Assembly (NCBI RefSeq): GCF_013343115.1
Contig: NZ_CP054570.1
Location: forward strand, 682,001 to 746,000
Source: Streptococcus sanguinis
GTDB lineage: Bacteria > Bacillota > Bacilli > Lactobacillales > Streptococcaceae
Reading direction: 5' to 3'
DNA length: 64,000 bases
Both the position numbers and the translations under genes were made by a program. Under the pieces are notes generated by a model. The model had not been told where the DNA came from and did not search any database. It saw only the letters and a program-made list of their open reading frames with translations. Below are positions 20,619-29,853 of the stretch, one piece after another; position 1 is the first letter of the stretch; every line of letters starts with the position of its first letter.

Positions 20619-21242
20619 ATGATGATTGTTATTGATTATGACGCGGGAAATACTTCCAATGTTCTCCGTGCTCTAGCTCAAGTCGGAGTAGAAGCGCGCC
20701 TGTCAGCTGATCCGCAGGAAATTTTAGCTGCCGATGGTTTGATTTTACCAGGTGTCGGTGCTTTTCCTACTGCCATGCAGGAGTTGGAAAAGCGAGGGCT
20801 GGTGTCAGTTATTCAGCAGGCTGTGGCTGATGGCAAGCCTCTCTTGGGCATTTGCTTAGGCATGCAGCTCCTGCTAGAGGTTGGATTGGAGAATGGTCAA
20901 AGCTCTGGACTGGGTTTGATTCCCGGTGTTTGCCGCCGGATTCCGGACCAGGTTGGTCTGCCTGTGCCTCACATGGGCTGGAATGACTTACAAATCCAGC
21001 AGTCGTCTGCTTTGACAGCTGGTCTTGATGGCCAGTCAGTCTATTTCGTCCATAGCTACTATACGGATGTTCCAGAGGAGTACTTGGATGTGACGGCTGA
21101 TTATGGGCTGCCTATCCCAGCCATGATTCACCAAGGGTCGGTCTTTGGCTGCCAGTTTCACCCAGAAAAGTCTGGTGCTGTTGGCCTCGGTATCCTAGAG
21201 AAGTTTAAGGAGTATGTCTATGAAAATACTGCCCGCTATTGA
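20619..21242 (+). CDS. hisH: imidazole glycerol phosphate synthase, glutaminase subunit
   Basis: A 207-residue class I glutamine amidotransferase that feeds ammonia to HisF. The nucleophile elbow [11 protein letters not shown] carries the catalytic Cys and the late FHPEKSG the His/Glu pair. The open frame extends back to a GTG at 20598, but AAAGGAG lies at 20601-20607, inside that extension, so ATG 20619 (or 20622) is the real start. The end overlaps hisA by 23 bases. Confidence 0.94.
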   Translation: MMIVIDYDAGNTSNVLRALAQVGVEARLSADPQEILAADGLILPGVGAFPTAMQELEKRGLVSVIQQAVADGKPLLGICLGMQLLLEVGLENGQSSGLGLIPGVCRRIPDQVGLPVPHMGWNDLQIQQSSALTAGLDGQSVYFVHSYYTDVPEEYLDVTADYGLPIPAMIHQGSVFGCQFHPEKSGAVGLGILEKFKEYVYENTARY

Positions 21243-21942
21243 TATCAAAGATGGCCAGGCCGTCCGCCTTTTTAAAGGGGATTTTAGCAAGAAGACGGTA
21301 GTCAATCCCGATGTCTTGGAGCAAGCTCGAGTTTTCAAAGAAGCCGGGGTTACTATGATTCATGTGGTTGACTTGGACGGAGCCTTAGAAGGTCGGGCGG
21401 CCAATCGGGATTTGATTGCCCAGATTAAAGCGGAAACTGGTCTAGCTATCCAAGTCGGGGGCGGCATCCGCAGTCTGGAGCAGATTGAAGATTACCTGGC
21501 GGTTGGCATTGACCGTGTCATTATTGGCTCTATGGCTGTTAAGAATCCTGAATTTGTTGAGGCTGCGCTGGAGCGCTTTGGAAGCAGCAAAATCGTGATT
21601 GGCATTGATGCGAAAAAGGGGCTGGTTGCGACTGAGGGTTGGCTGGAAACCAGCAGTCAGGACTATATCAGTCTGGCGCTGGCCATGGAAAAAATCGGCA
21701 TCCGTCTCTTTGTCTATACAGATGTGGACCGAGACGGGACTCTTACTGGCCCCAATATCCAGCATTATCAAAAATTGCTGGCGTCTCTCAAGCATGCTCA
21801 AGTCATTGCCTCTGGTGGCATCCAGTCAGCGGATGATTTAGAAGAGCTGAAAAAACTGGGTTTGGCTGGAGCCATTGTGGGCAAGGCCTATTACAGTGGA
21901 CGAATTAGCCTAGAGCAGATCAAGGAAGCAGAAAGGGGCTAG
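21220..21942 (+). CDS. hisA: ProFAR isomerase (HisA)
   Basis: A 240-residue TIM-barrel isomerase, acting between HisI and HisHF. Phosphate-binding motifs VGGGIRS and ASGGIQS and the catalytic Asp in PAIDIKDG and in YTDVDRDGT are present. ATG 21220 is preferred over ATG 21214 because AAGGAG ends at 21212, leaving 7 bases. It starts inside hisH, giving translational coupling. Confidence 0.95.
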   Translation: MKILPAIDIKDGQAVRLFKGDFSKKTVVNPDVLEQARVFKEAGVTMIHVVDLDGALEGRAANRDLIAQIKAETGLAIQVGGGIRSLEQIEDYLAVGIDRVIIGSMAVKNPEFVEAALERFGSSKIVIGIDAKKGLVATEGWLETSSQDYISLALAMEKIGIRLFVYTDVDRDGTLTGPNIQHYQKLLASLKHAQVIASGGIQSADDLEELKKLGLAGAIVGKAYYSGRISLEQIKEAERG

Positions 21943-21944
21943 CC

Positions 21945-22703
21945 ATGCTGAAAAAACGAATCATTCCCTGTCTGGATGTCAAGGACGGCCGGGTGGTCAA
22001 GGGCATCAACTTTCTCAATCTGACTGATGTGGGCGATCCAGTCGATGCTGCCAAGGCTTACTATGAAGCAGGCTGCGATGAGTTGGTCTTTCTGGACATC
22101 ACCGCCACCCATGAGGAGCGGGACACGACGGTTGAGATGGTCCGGCGCGTGGCAGAGCAGGTTTTCATTCCCTTTACCGTCGGGGGTGGCATTCGCACGG
22201 TTGAGGACATGAAGCGGATGCTGCAGGCTGGGGCGGATAAGGTTGCAGTTAATTCCTCAGCACTGGCAAATCCTCAGCTTTTGGCTGATTGCGCTGAGAA
22301 ATTCGGCAGTCAATGCGTGGTACTGGCAGTGGATGCTAAGAAAGAAGCGGATGGTAGCTGGCATGTCTATCTGGCTGGCGGCCGCAAGGACAGCGATCGT
22401 GACCTGTTAGACTGGGTCCAAGAAGCTGTCAGTCTTGGAGCGGGGGAAATTCTTCTGACCAGTATGGACAAGGACGGGACCAAGTCCGGTTTTGACTTGC
22501 CTATGCTGGAAGCCGTCTCCCAAGTGGTTTCCGTTCCCATCATCGCATCTGGTGGTGCTGGCAGTAGCCAGCATATCCTAGAAGTTTTTGAAAAGACTGC
22601 AGCGACAGGTGCTTTGGCTGCTTCGATTTTCCATTATGGTCAGGTTTCCATCTCAGAGACCAAAAAAGCCATGCAGGCCACTGGGTTGGAGGTGCGTATC
22701 TGA
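21945..22703 (+). CDS. hisF: imidazole glycerol phosphate synthase, cyclase subunit
   Basis: A 252-residue TIM-barrel cyclase homologous to HisA. It shows [15 protein letters not shown] with the catalytic Asp, [10 protein letters not shown], and [13 protein letters not shown] with the second Asp. With HisH it makes imidazole glycerol phosphate and AICAR. Only 2 bases separate it from hisA, and its stop shares a base with the hisI start. Confidence 0.96.
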   Translation: MLKKRIIPCLDVKDGRVVKGINFLNLTDVGDPVDAAKAYYEAGCDELVFLDITATHEERDTTVEMVRRVAEQVFIPFTVGGGIRTVEDMKRMLQAGADKVAVNSSALANPQLLADCAEKFGSQCVVLAVDAKKEADGSWHVYLAGGRKDSDRDLLDWVQEAVSLGAGEILLTSMDKDGTKSGFDLPMLEAVSQVVSVPIIASGGAGSSQHILEVFEKTAATGALAASIFHYGQVSISETKKAMQATGLEVRI

Positions 22704-23047
22704 TGACAGAAGTGAAGTTAGATTTTCAAAAGCAAGGCGGTCTTATACCTGCCATTATCCTAGACCACACTAGCAAAGAAGTCCTCATGCTGGCCTATCT
22801 CAATGAAGAAGCCTACCAGCTGACCCGCACCAGCGGTCAGATGTGGTATTGGAGTCGATCGCGTCAGGAGCTTTGGCATAAGGGAGCCACCAGTGGCCAC
22901 TACCAAACCGTCAAAAAAATCACAGCTGATTGCGACCAAGATACCTTGCTGATCGAGGTAGACCAGCTGGGAGCAGCCTGCCACACCGGTGCTAAATCCT
23001 GCTTTTTCCATCCAATCTGGGAAGAGGATGGCAGCAAAACTGACTAA
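22703..23047 (+). CDS. hisI: phosphoribosyl-AMP cyclohydrolase
   Basis: A 114-residue metal-dependent cyclohydrolase. Conserved W-rich [19 protein letters not shown], metal site DCDQDT and [12 protein letters not shown] are all visible. It lacks the HisE domain, which is a separate gene 112 bases downstream. Start and hisF stop overlap as TGATG. Confidence 0.95.
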   Translation: MTEVKLDFQKQGGLIPAIILDHTSKEVLMLAYLNEEAYQLTRTSGQMWYWSRSRQELWHKGATSGHYQTVKKITADCDQDTLLIEVDQLGAACHTGAKSCFFHPIWEEDGSKTD

Positions 23048-23107
23048 AAGGTCCCTTACTTTAGTACTTGGTTAATGCAAAAATAAAACTAAGACATCAG
23101 CCTGCCA

Positions 23108-23136
23108 TTGGAAAGAATTGCTTTTTATAGTAAAAT
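23108..23136 (+). promoter_or_regulatory. possible internal promoter before hisE
   Basis: TTGGAA and TAAAAT with exactly 17 bases between them, in the only sizeable gap (112 bases) of the his operon. It could give hisE-hisK some T-box-independent expression. Confidence 0.45.
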
Positions 23137-23159
23137 AAGGACAGTAACAAGGAGATACC

Positions 23160-23474
23160 ATGCTAGAAACCCTCTATCAAGAAGCTCTCAAACGCAAAAA
23201 AGAGCCCAAGGAAGGCTCCTATACCAGCTATCTCTATGACAAGGGGCTGGACAAGATTCTCAAAAAAGTCGGTGAAGAAGCGACAGAAGTGGTCATTGCG
23301 GCTAAAAATGATGACAAGAACGAGATGGCCAATGAGACAGCTGATCTGCTCTACCATCTGGCGGTCGCTCTCGTCGAGACTGGCGTCAGTCTGGAAGAGG
23401 TAGAGACCGTCCTCCAGGCTCGACAGGGCAAGCAGAGCCGGATTCACGACCGACCTGAAATTGACCATTACTAA
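23160..23474 (+). CDS. hisE: phosphoribosyl-ATP pyrophosphatase
   Basis: A 104-residue MazG-like all-helical pyrophosphatase, second step of the pathway. Signature KKVGEEATEVVIAAK...ETADLLYHLAVAL holds the Glu and Asp magnesium ligands. It has its own AAGGAG site. The 112-base gap before it contains a promoter-like sequence. Confidence 0.95.
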   Translation: MLETLYQEALKRKKEPKEGSYTSYLYDKGLDKILKKVGEEATEVVIAAKNDDKNEMANETADLLYHLAVALVETGVSLEEVETVLQARQGKQSRIHDRPEIDHY

Positions 23475-23507
23475 ACGGATATAAGATTTGCAGAAAGGCG
23501 GTCCAGC

Positions 23508-24257
23508 ATGCGCGACAACCATCTTCATACCTATTTTTCCTATGATTCTGAGGCGGATTTCTGTGACTATCTGGACCATTATGAGGGCGAGATTGTCACT
23601 ACTGAGCACTATGATTTGTCCAATCCCTACCCCTACGAAGCTGTCTCGCCCCATGATGATGTACCTGACTATGCGGCCTATTCAGCAAAAATAGCAGAGC
23701 TGAACCAGCAGTATGGCAACCGCATCAAAAAGGGAATTGAAATTGGCTATTACGCTCCGCGTAAGGATGATATCCTAGCTTTCCTAGCGGACAAGGATTA
23801 TGACCTCAAGCTTCTGTCTGTCCACCACAATGGCAGTTTTGACTATCTGGAAGAGCCAGTCTTGCAGCTGGATAAGATGGAGCTGATTCCCTCCTATCTG
23901 ATAGAGTTAGAGGAGGCTATCGAGGCTGTGCCAGCAGATGTACTAGCTCACTTTGACTATGGTTTTCGGAAATTTGCGCTTACCGTAGAGGAGTTAAAAA
24001 CTTTTGAACCAGAGCTGCGACAGCTTTTTCAAAAGATGATTGACCATGGTCTGGCCTTTGAGCTTAACTGCAAGTCTATGTATCTATATGGTCACGAGGA
24101 ACTCTATATCTATGCTCTTTCGCTAGTTAAGGAGCTGGGCGGTCAGCGCTTTTCAGTGGGATCAGACGGCCACAAGCTGGAGCATTTCCGCTTGCAGTTT
24201 GACCGAGTTGCCAAAATCTTAGCGGAGGCCGGCATAGGCGAGGAGCAGTTGATCTAG
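23508..24257 (+). CDS. hisK: histidinol-phosphatase, PHP type
   Basis: A 249-residue PHP-superfamily phosphatase that completes the pathway between HisC and HisD. The N-terminal metal motif DNHLHTYFSYDSE, the GIEIGYY region, LLSVHHNG, AHFDYGFRK and the terminal GSDGHKLEHF line the trinuclear metal site. It is shorter than Bacillus HisJ but typical of lactic-acid bacterial HisK. With it the cluster encodes every histidine enzyme. Confidence 0.92.
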   Translation: MRDNHLHTYFSYDSEADFCDYLDHYEGEIVTTEHYDLSNPYPYEAVSPHDDVPDYAAYSAKIAELNQQYGNRIKKGIEIGYYAPRKDDILAFLADKDYDLKLLSVHHNGSFDYLEEPVLQLDKMELIPSYLIELEEAIEAVPADVLAHFDYGFRKFALTVEELKTFEPELRQLFQKMIDHGLAFELNCKSMYLYGHEELYIYALSLVKELGGQRFSVGSDGHKLEHFRLQFDRVAKILAEAGIGEEQLI

Positions 24258-24268
24258 AAGGAGAAATC

Positions 24269-24742
24269 ATGGCCGAAATTAGGCCCTTAAAATCAGAGGA
24301 AATCCCGCTCTTAGAGGAATTTCTTTACCAAGCTATTTTTATTCCCCAAGGTCTAGCGCCGCTTTCTAGAAGAATCCTGAAAGAGTCAGATTTAGAGATG
24401 TATATCAAGGACTTTGGCAAGCAGCCAGATGATTGGGCTTTAGTTGCAGAAATGGACGACCGGTTGGTCGGAGCCGTTTGGATTCGCATCATGAAAGATT
24501 ACAGTTATTATGACGACCAGACGCCCTCTCTGTCCATTTCATTCCTGCCTGAGTTCAGAAGCCAAGGACTAGGCCAGCAGTTGATGACGGCCATGCTGGA
24601 CTTGCTCAAGGCCAAAGGCTACCCAAGTGTCTCCCTTTCCGTTTCCAAAGACAATCCTGCCGTTCGATTTTATCAAAGACTGGGCTTTGTCACGGTTGAA
24701 GAGAGGGAAGAAGATTATTTGATGCTGTGCCGATTGAAATAA
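24269..24742 (+). CDS. GNAT N-acetyltransferase
   Basis: A 157-residue GCN5-related acetyltransferase. The acetyl-CoA loop is in motif A (LSISFLPEFRSQGLGQQLM) and motif B follows (SVSKDNPAVRFYQRLGF). Substrate unknown. AAGGAG lies 6 bases before the ATG. It follows hisK by 11 bases, so it may ride on the his transcript. Confidence 0.88.
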   Translation: MAEIRPLKSEEIPLLEEFLYQAIFIPQGLAPLSRRILKESDLEMYIKDFGKQPDDWALVAEMDDRLVGAVWIRIMKDYSYYDDQTPSLSISFLPEFRSQGLGQQLMTAMLDLLKAKGYPSVSLSVSKDNPAVRFYQRLGFVTVEEREEDYLMLCRLK

Positions 24743-24755
24743 GAAAAGAAAACTC

Positions 24756-25682
24756 ATGAAACTAGAACGATTAATTTATATTCTATTAGCCCTTTTGAAT
24801 AAAAGGCAGATAACAGCTAAAGAAATTGCTGAACGTTTTGAAATATCTACTCGTACCGTGTATCGAGATATGGATACGCTCAGCTTAGCTGGAATCCCTA
24901 TCTACTCAGAACGCGGAGATAAGGGTGGCTTTTATATACCAGATGACTACAAGATGGACAGCAGCTTTTTCACAGAAGAAGAAAAGCAGTTTATCATCAA
25001 TATGAGTCAAAATGTTGGCAAAATTGTTGGACATCCTAGTTTTGATAATATTGAGCATAAGCTTGTTTCTCAAGAAGCGACCGACAAGGTCAATCCTTTT
25101 TACTTCGATCTTACTTCCTGGTCTCTCAATACAAATTATTTACTTGAGATTGAGCAGGCTATACAAACAGGGAAGAAAGTTTCTTTTTCTTACTATTCTA
25201 AAACACAAGAACGAAGCCAGCGAACGATTCTTCCTTATCGTCTGATTTTTAAACTAAATGCTTGGTATGTTATCGGCTACTGTTTAGAAAAGTTAGATTT
25301 TCGTTTTTTCAAACTCAGCAGGATTCGTGATTTGCATCCAGTAGAAGAGGGTATCGAAGCTGGAGATTACCCTCTTTTATCTCAAGAAAAGCTAGATCTT
25401 TTTCTAAATCCATCCAAAGATAAAGTTGAGGGCAATAAAGAAGAAGTAGAGCTGATTTTCACAGAGTCTGCGCTCCCAAAGATTTATGACCACTTCACAG
25501 AAGAAGAAATCACTGTTGAGCAAACCAGAATAAAGGTCCATGCTTTCAGAGCATTGACACCGGCCTTTTTCGAATTGATTTTAAGTTTTGCTCATCAAGT
25601 AAAAGTCATATCGCCAAAAAAACTGCAGGGTAAATTAATTGATTCTCTTCAAAAAAATCTTCAGCAATATGACAGACTGTAG
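24756..25682 (+). CDS. HTH-WYL transcriptional regulator (YafY-like)
   Basis: A 308-residue regulator. Residues 1-60 form a DeoR-like winged helix (ITAKEIAERFEISTRTVYRD); a WYL ligand-sensing domain covers about 130-205 (SFSYYSKT, LPYRLIFKLNAWYVIGY), then a C-terminal WCX region. It is AT-richer than the his genes. Its own stop lies inside a terminator stem. Target genes are not evident; the downstream NTF2-like gene is a candidate by position only. Confidence 0.85.
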   Translation: MKLERLIYILLALLNKRQITAKEIAERFEISTRTVYRDMDTLSLAGIPIYSERGDKGGFYIPDDYKMDSSFFTEEEKQFIINMSQNVGKIVGHPSFDNIEHKLVSQEATDKVNPFYFDLTSWSLNTNYLLEIEQAIQTGKKVSFSYYSKTQERSQRTILPYRLIFKLNAWYVIGYCLEKLDFRFFKLSRIRDLHPVEEGIEAGDYPLLSQEKLDLFLNPSKDKVEGNKEEVELIFTESALPKIYDHFTEEEITVEQTRIKVHAFRALTPAFFELILSFAHQVKVISPKKLQGKLIDSLQKNLQQYDRL

Positions 25683-25696
25683 TCATATTGCTTTTT
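25663..25696 (+). terminator. terminator overlapping the end of the WYL regulator gene
   Basis: Eleven-pair stem AGCAATATGAC/GTCATATTGCT around an 8-base loop that holds part of the stop codon, then five T. Confidence 0.75.
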
Positions 25697-25765
25697 GTAT
25701 AATCTTAAATGGCTTGAAAATCTCATTGTTTGAGTGCTTGCCTAAATTATTTTTGGAGGTTCCAA

Positions 25766-26131
25766 ATGGATACAAGAAGATTAGCAGAAAGCTATTTTAC
25801 CGCAGTCAATAAAGGTGGCTGGGAAGATTTCGTGGCTGAACGTTTTGATTATGGGATGTGTGATAGTCAGGAGATCAGGCGAGGTCGTGATGTTTATCTG
25901 CAAGGTGCAGGTCAATTCTATGCTTTAAGTCAGCATCTTGAAGTGAAGAAGTTATTGGTAGAGGGACGAGAAGCAGTGGCTTTAAATCGCTATCGCCTGC
26001 AGTCGCCGAGCGGAAAAGAACTAGAATTGGATGTCGCAGAATTTTTAAAATTTGACGAATCAGATAAATTGATTGCGTCTACTATTTACTTTGATACTCA
26101 TCGTTTCCAAGAGTTTATGCAAGGGAGATAA
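25766..26131 (+). CDS. NTF2-like (SnoaL-like) small protein
   Basis: A 121-residue protein with the cone-shaped NTF2-like pattern: an N-terminal helix (TRRLAESYFTAVNKGGWEDF), a beta region with EFLKFDESDKLIASTIYFD, and a closing helix. Such proteins range from isomerases to stress-protein partners, and no catalytic set is certain here. GGAGG at 25755 is 6 bases before ATG 25766, which is preferred to the upstream start at 25730. A terminator follows. Confidence 0.7.
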   Translation: MDTRRLAESYFTAVNKGGWEDFVAERFDYGMCDSQEIRRGRDVYLQGAGQFYALSQHLEVKKLLVEGREAVALNRYRLQSPSGKELELDVAEFLKFDESDKLIASTIYFDTHRFQEFMQGR

Positions 26132-26140
26132 GCATGTAGA

Positions 26141-26165
26141 AAAGTCACCGATGGTGGCTTTTTTC
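26141..26165 (+). terminator. rho-independent terminator
   Basis: AGTCACC/GGTGGCT stem (one G-U) with a three-base loop, followed by six T. Confidence 0.7.
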
Positions 26166-26327
26166 AGTAACCAATGACTTCTGCAAATGCTTTATCGTAT
26201 TATTTGTAAGTTTTCTTGCCAAGTGATAAAATAAAGCCGAAATAAAATATGTTCTCCTAGAGCAATCTAATCGATTAGGAACAATTAATTTGACTGTTCT
26301 TCGTAGTCATATAAAGGAGTTGATTTT

Positions 26328-26684
26328 ATGACTAATACTAGGCGAGCAGTGCTAGCACTGAGCTTGGGTGTTTTGTTATTGCTAGCAGTGGGAATTCTAC
26401 TGCAGGTTCATTTTTGGAGAATGATCATTTTGCTAGGTCTATTCTTTTTTGCGGAAGTATTTATCATCTGGTACTCAGGAAGTAAGTCTAAGTCGCAGAA
26501 CAGTGGCGGGCAAAGCCTTGAATTCTTCTGGCTTTATATCAAACGCTTGAAAATCTTTTATGTCACAATTGTGTGTCTCGCAATTCCTTTCGTTTCTCTG
26601 TCTTCCAATCCTGCTTTCGATTTGTTTTTTGTGCTTGAGTTGTTAGTATTCTTGCTCTTAAGCAATTATATCTTTAGCTCTTAG
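26328..26684 (+). CDS. small membrane protein of unknown function
   Basis: A 118-residue protein with four likely membrane spans, two on each side of a polar central loop rich in Ser/Lys/Gly (SGSKSKSQNSGGQ, about 48-60). AAGGAG sits 8 bases before the ATG. No family recognised; monocistronic, between two terminators. Confidence 0.6.
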   Translation: MTNTRRAVLALSLGVLLLLAVGILLQVHFWRMIILLGLFFFAEVFIIWYSGSKSKSQNSGGQSLEFFWLYIKRLKIFYVTIVCLAIPFVSLSSNPAFDLFFVLELLVFLLLSNYIFSS

Positions 26685-26738
26685 GGCATTCAACCGCCCA
26701 AGAAAGAGAGGGCTCTTAGAGTATAATAGCTTTGTTTG

Positions 26739-26766
26739 CAGCAGTCAATTTGATTGCTGTTTTTTC
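26739..26766 (+). terminator. rho-independent terminator
   Basis: Nine-pair stem CAGCAGTCA/TGATTGCTG with one G-U pair, then six T. A TATAAT at 26722 lies only 12 bases upstream, but no -35 box was found. Confidence 0.7.
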
Positions 26767-26774
26767 AAAAAAGA

Positions 26775-26803
26775 AAAAAGCCTGGAAAAAATCCAGGCTT
26801 TTT
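26775..26803 (-). terminator. terminator of the DUF3042 gene, usable on both strands
   Basis: Stem AAAAAGCCTGG/CCAGGCTTTTT gives a T-run on either strand. It lies 17 bases past the DUF3042 stop. Confidence 0.75.
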
Positions 26804-26819
26804 AGTGAAATGTGCAGGC

Positions 26820-26990
26820 TTAGTGCGCTACACGTTTGCGAGCTGCTTTTTTACGGTTTTCTTCGATGAAAGCCGCTTTTTGTTCTTCAGGTTCGATGAC
26901 TTTTTTCTTAACTGCATATACTGCGCCTGCCACAGCAGCAACAGTAGCTGCAACTCCTGTAAGAACGCCTTTTCCAAATCCTTTAGCCAT
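26820..26990 (-). CDS. DUF3042 small protein
   Basis: A 56-residue protein, MAKGFGKGVLTGVAATVAAV followed by AGAVYAVKKKVIEPEEQ and a basic end (ENRKKAARKRVAH). The Gly/Ala-rich hydrophobic N-terminal helix and the KKKVIEP...IEENRKKAARKR pattern match the DUF3042 family of lactic-acid bacteria. A GGAGAA ribosome site precedes the ATG on the minus strand and a terminator follows the stop. The helix may be membrane-associated. It is the only gene on this strand for tens of kilobases on either side. Function unknown. Confidence 0.85.
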   Translation of the reverse strand: MAKGFGKGVLTGVAATVAAVAGAVYAVKKKVIEPEEQKAAFIEENRKKAARKRVAH

Positions 26991-27072
26991 GTGATTTCTC
27001 CTTTTCTGAACTTTTATTATTTATGTTATAATTAATAGTAACGAAAAATCAAAATTTTTTCAAGGAAAAAAG

Positions 27073-27957
27073 ATGAAAACCAAGATAATTGTGATAGTGG
27101 GGCCTACGGCAGTTGGGAAAACAGCTCTGAGTATTGAAGTAGCCAAGCGCTTCAATGGCCAAATCATCAGCGGTGACAGCCAGCAAGTCTATCGTGGCTT
27201 GGATATTGGCACGGCCAAGATTCGTCCTGAAGAGCAGGAGGGCATTCCCCATCATCTGCTGGATGTGAGGGAGGTTGGAGAAAGCTACTCGGCCTATGAT
27301 TTTGTGACTGAGGCGGCTCAGGCTATTCGTGAGATTGCGGCTCAAGGTCAGCTTCCCATCATTTGCGGTGGCACAGGACTCTATATCCAGAGTTTGCTCG
27401 AGGGCTACCATCTGGGCGGCTCCGTTCCTCACGAGGAGATTCTGGCCTATCGGGCGCAGCTGGACAGTTGGTCGGATGAGGATTTGTTTGAAAAAATAGC
27501 AGAGCTGAGTATCGAGATTCCCCAGCTGAATCGACGCAGGGCTATGAGGGCGCTGGAGATTGCTCAGTTAGGTGGTCAACTAGAAAACAATCAACCAGAC
27601 TATGAAGCCCTGCTGATTTGTCTAGATGATGAGCGGGAGCGACTTTATGATCGAATCAATCAGCGAGTAGATCTGATGCTAGAAGCTGGGCTTTTAGAAG
27701 AAGCTCGCTGGCTGTTTGAGAAAGGTCCGACCAGTCAAGCCAGCAAGGGGATTGGCTACAAGGAACTTTTCCTCTACTTCGAAGGTGAGATGAGCCTAGA
27801 AGAGGCCGTGGACAAGCTCAAGCAGAATACCCGTCGTTTCGCCAAGCGCCAGCTGACTTGGTTTCGTAACCGGATGTCCGTGACTTTTTATCAGGTGGGA
27901 AATCCAGACTATAAGAATCAGGTCATGGAGGATATCAGAAAGTTTTTGGATAAGTAG
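27073..27957 (+). CDS. miaA: tRNA dimethylallyltransferase
   Basis: A 294-residue enzyme that prenylates A37 of tRNAs reading UNN codons. P-loop [10 protein letters not shown] (10-19), [17 protein letters not shown], and [13 protein letters not shown] are the family hallmarks. AAGGAAAAAAG precedes the ATG. A TATAAT at 27027 lies between it and the divergent DUF3042 gene. It heads the run miaA-hflX-unknown-rnz-SDR-methyltransferase, the order known from other streptococci. Confidence 0.95.
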   Translation: MKTKIIVIVGPTAVGKTALSIEVAKRFNGQIISGDSQQVYRGLDIGTAKIRPEEQEGIPHHLLDVREVGESYSAYDFVTEAAQAIREIAAQGQLPIICGGTGLYIQSLLEGYHLGGSVPHEEILAYRAQLDSWSDEDLFEKIAELSIEIPQLNRRRAMRALEIAQLGGQLENNQPDYEALLICLDDERERLYDRINQRVDLMLEAGLLEEARWLFEKGPTSQASKGIGYKELFLYFEGEMSLEEAVDKLKQNTRRFAKRQLTWFRNRMSVTFYQVGNPDYKNQVMEDIRKFLDK

Positions 27958-27988
27958 CTGGCTGACCAAGTCTTAGTAAGGATATGAG

Positions 27989-29227
27989 ATGATAGAAACA
28001 GAGAAAAAAACAGAGCGTGTCTTTTTGGTCGGTGTGGAACTAGCAGACACGGAGAATTTTGACCTATCTATGGAGGAGCTGCAAAGTCTGGCTAAGACTG
28101 CAGGGGCTGAGGTAGTCGGCTCCTATAGCCAGAAGCGGGAAAAGTATGACAGCAAGACCTTTGTCGGTTCTGGTAAGTTAGAAGAAATCCGACAGATGGT
28201 TGATGCCGAAGAGATTTCGACCGTCATTGTCAATAACCGTCTGACACCTCGCCAAAATGTCAATCTGGAGGAAAGCTTGGGGGTCAAGGTCATTGACCGG
28301 ATGCAGCTGATTTTGGATATTTTTGCCATGAGGGCTAGGAGTCATGAGGGCAAGCTGCAGGTGCATCTGGCCCAACTCAAGTACCTGCTGCCTCGCTTGG
28401 TTGGTCAGGGAATTATGCTCAGCCGTCAAGCAGGTGGAATCGGCTCCCGCGGTCCTGGTGAAAGCCAACTGGAGCTCAATCGGCGTAGTGTCCGCAATCA
28501 GATTCATGATATTGAGCGCCAGCTCAAGGCGGTCGAGAAAAATCGGGCTACCGTTCGTGAAAAACGGCTGGAATCCAGTATTTTCAAAATCGGCCTCATC
28601 GGTTATACCAATGCTGGTAAGTCCACTATCATGAACTGCTTGACCAGTAAGAGCCAGTATGAGGCGGACGAACTCTTTGCGACGCTTGATGCCACGACCA
28701 AGAACATCAATCTCAGTGGTCAGCTCAATGTCACTCTGACAGACACAGTTGGCTTCATTCAGGATTTACCGACAGAGCTGGTATCTAGCTTTAAATCCAC
28801 ACTGGAAGAGAGCAAAAATGTCGATTTGCTGGTCCATGTTATTGACGCTAGTGACCCTCATCATGAGGAGCATGAAAAAACAGTCCTTGACATCATGAAA
28901 GAGCTGGATATGCTGGATATTCCTCGGCTGACACTCTATAACAAAGCGGACAAGGCGGAGGATTTCACCCCGACCTTGACTCCTTATTCTTTGATTTCGG
29001 CTAAGGCGGACAATAGCAGAGCTCTTTTGCAGCAAGTCCTGCTGGAGCGGATGAAAGAGTTATTTTTGCCTTTTACCATCAAGGTAGCGCCTGCTAAAGC
29101 ATACAAGATTCATGATTTAGAGAAAGTCGCGATTATGGGGAATCGAGAATACATAGACGATGTCGAAACCATTTCAGGTTGGATTGCCGAGAAAAACAAA
29201 TGGAAACTGGAAGAATTTTATGACTGA
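27989..29227 (+). CDS. hflX: ribosome-associated GTPase HflX
   Basis: A 412-residue GTPase that rescues or splits stalled and hibernating ribosomes. The N-terminal glycine-rich nucleotide-independent domain (GSGKLEEIRQMV; GGIGSRGPGESQLELNRR) precedes a TrmE-Era-type G domain: G1 GYTNAGKST, G3 DTVGFI, G4 NKAD. The stop lies inside the next gene's start region. Confidence 0.94.
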   Translation: MIETEKKTERVFLVGVELADTENFDLSMEELQSLAKTAGAEVVGSYSQKREKYDSKTFVGSGKLEEIRQMVDAEEISTVIVNNRLTPRQNVNLEESLGVKVIDRMQLILDIFAMRARSHEGKLQVHLAQLKYLLPRLVGQGIMLSRQAGGIGSRGPGESQLELNRRSVRNQIHDIERQLKAVEKNRATVREKRLESSIFKIGLIGYTNAGKSTIMNCLTSKSQYEADELFATLDATTKNINLSGQLNVTLTDTVGFIQDLPTELVSSFKSTLEESKNVDLLVHVIDASDPHHEEHEKTVLDIMKELDMLDIPRLTLYNKADKAEDFTPTLTPYSLISAKADNSRALLQQVLLERMKELFLPFTIKVAPAKAYKIHDLEKVAIMGNREYIDDVETISGWIAEKNKWKLEEFYD

Positions 29228-29843
29228 TTATATTGACCTGGCCCTCAAATACGGCGGTTTTACAAGCCTAGACAGGGTCTACTTAGAGCAAGTGTTGGCT
29301 GGCCTGACAGAGGAGCAGAAGCGTAGCTTTATCACTCCGCCCCCCAGTGTTATCAATGCTTACTTTGCTGAGCTTTATCAAAAGAAAAGTCCGGAAGCCG
29401 CGACAGCCTATTTTCTAGAAATTACTCAAGCGCTGGACTTGTGGAATGCGGAGCCTAGCTTTGTAGAAAGCAAACCTTTTGTCCGGCTTAATCTTTCTGG
29501 CAAGTCCTATGGATTTTGCTATGAGAGCGAGAAAGTCGGCTTGGTCTTCCCTGAAAAGCCAGAGCCGGTAACAGCTGACTTGCTCTTTGAAATCGCTCAA
29601 GTCTTTCCACAGTACTTGGTTTACGAAGAAGCTGGGAGAATAAAAATGGTACCTCTCAAAGCTGAGTCTCAAGTCGTGGACAGTCAGGCTCTGACTGCTT
29701 TGACCGATTGGCAGCAGCTAGCAGATGGCAGCCAGAAAGTTCTGGGCTACAATCAAGATGAAGTCAGTCAGCTTGCTCAGTCCTATGCTGGCAGAAAATA
29801 CTATCACTCGCAGAATCGCTCTGCCATGATTTATATCATTTAG
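29220..29843 (+). CDS. conserved streptococcal protein of unknown function
   Basis: A 207-residue soluble protein without recognised motifs. The visible pattern is an N-terminal helical part ([20 protein letters not shown]), and a beta-rich middle ([21 protein letters not shown]). The ATG at 29220 overlaps the hflX stop by 8 bases, so an upstream start within hflX is not needed. Co-transcription with hflX and rnz suggests an RNA or translation link, but that is positional inference. Confidence 0.7.
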   Translation: MTDYIDLALKYGGFTSLDRVYLEQVLAGLTEEQKRSFITPPPSVINAYFAELYQKKSPEAATAYFLEITQALDLWNAEPSFVESKPFVRLNLSGKSYGFCYESEKVGLVFPEKPEPVTADLLFEIAQVFPQYLVYEEAGRIKMVPLKAESQVVDSQALTALTDWQQLADGSQKVLGYNQDEVSQLAQSYAGRKYYHSQNRSAMIYII

Positions 29844-29853
29844 AAAGAAAAAC

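Noticed and set aside
26722..26766. A small RNA between a TATAAT box and a terminator
   Set aside because: No -35 or extended -10 element, and only about 12 bases separate the box from the stem, so it is more likely the end of the upstream transcript.
26754..27035. A 93-codon plus-strand frame
   Set aside because: It is antisense to the DUF3042 gene, which has a ribosome site, family match and terminator on the minus strand.
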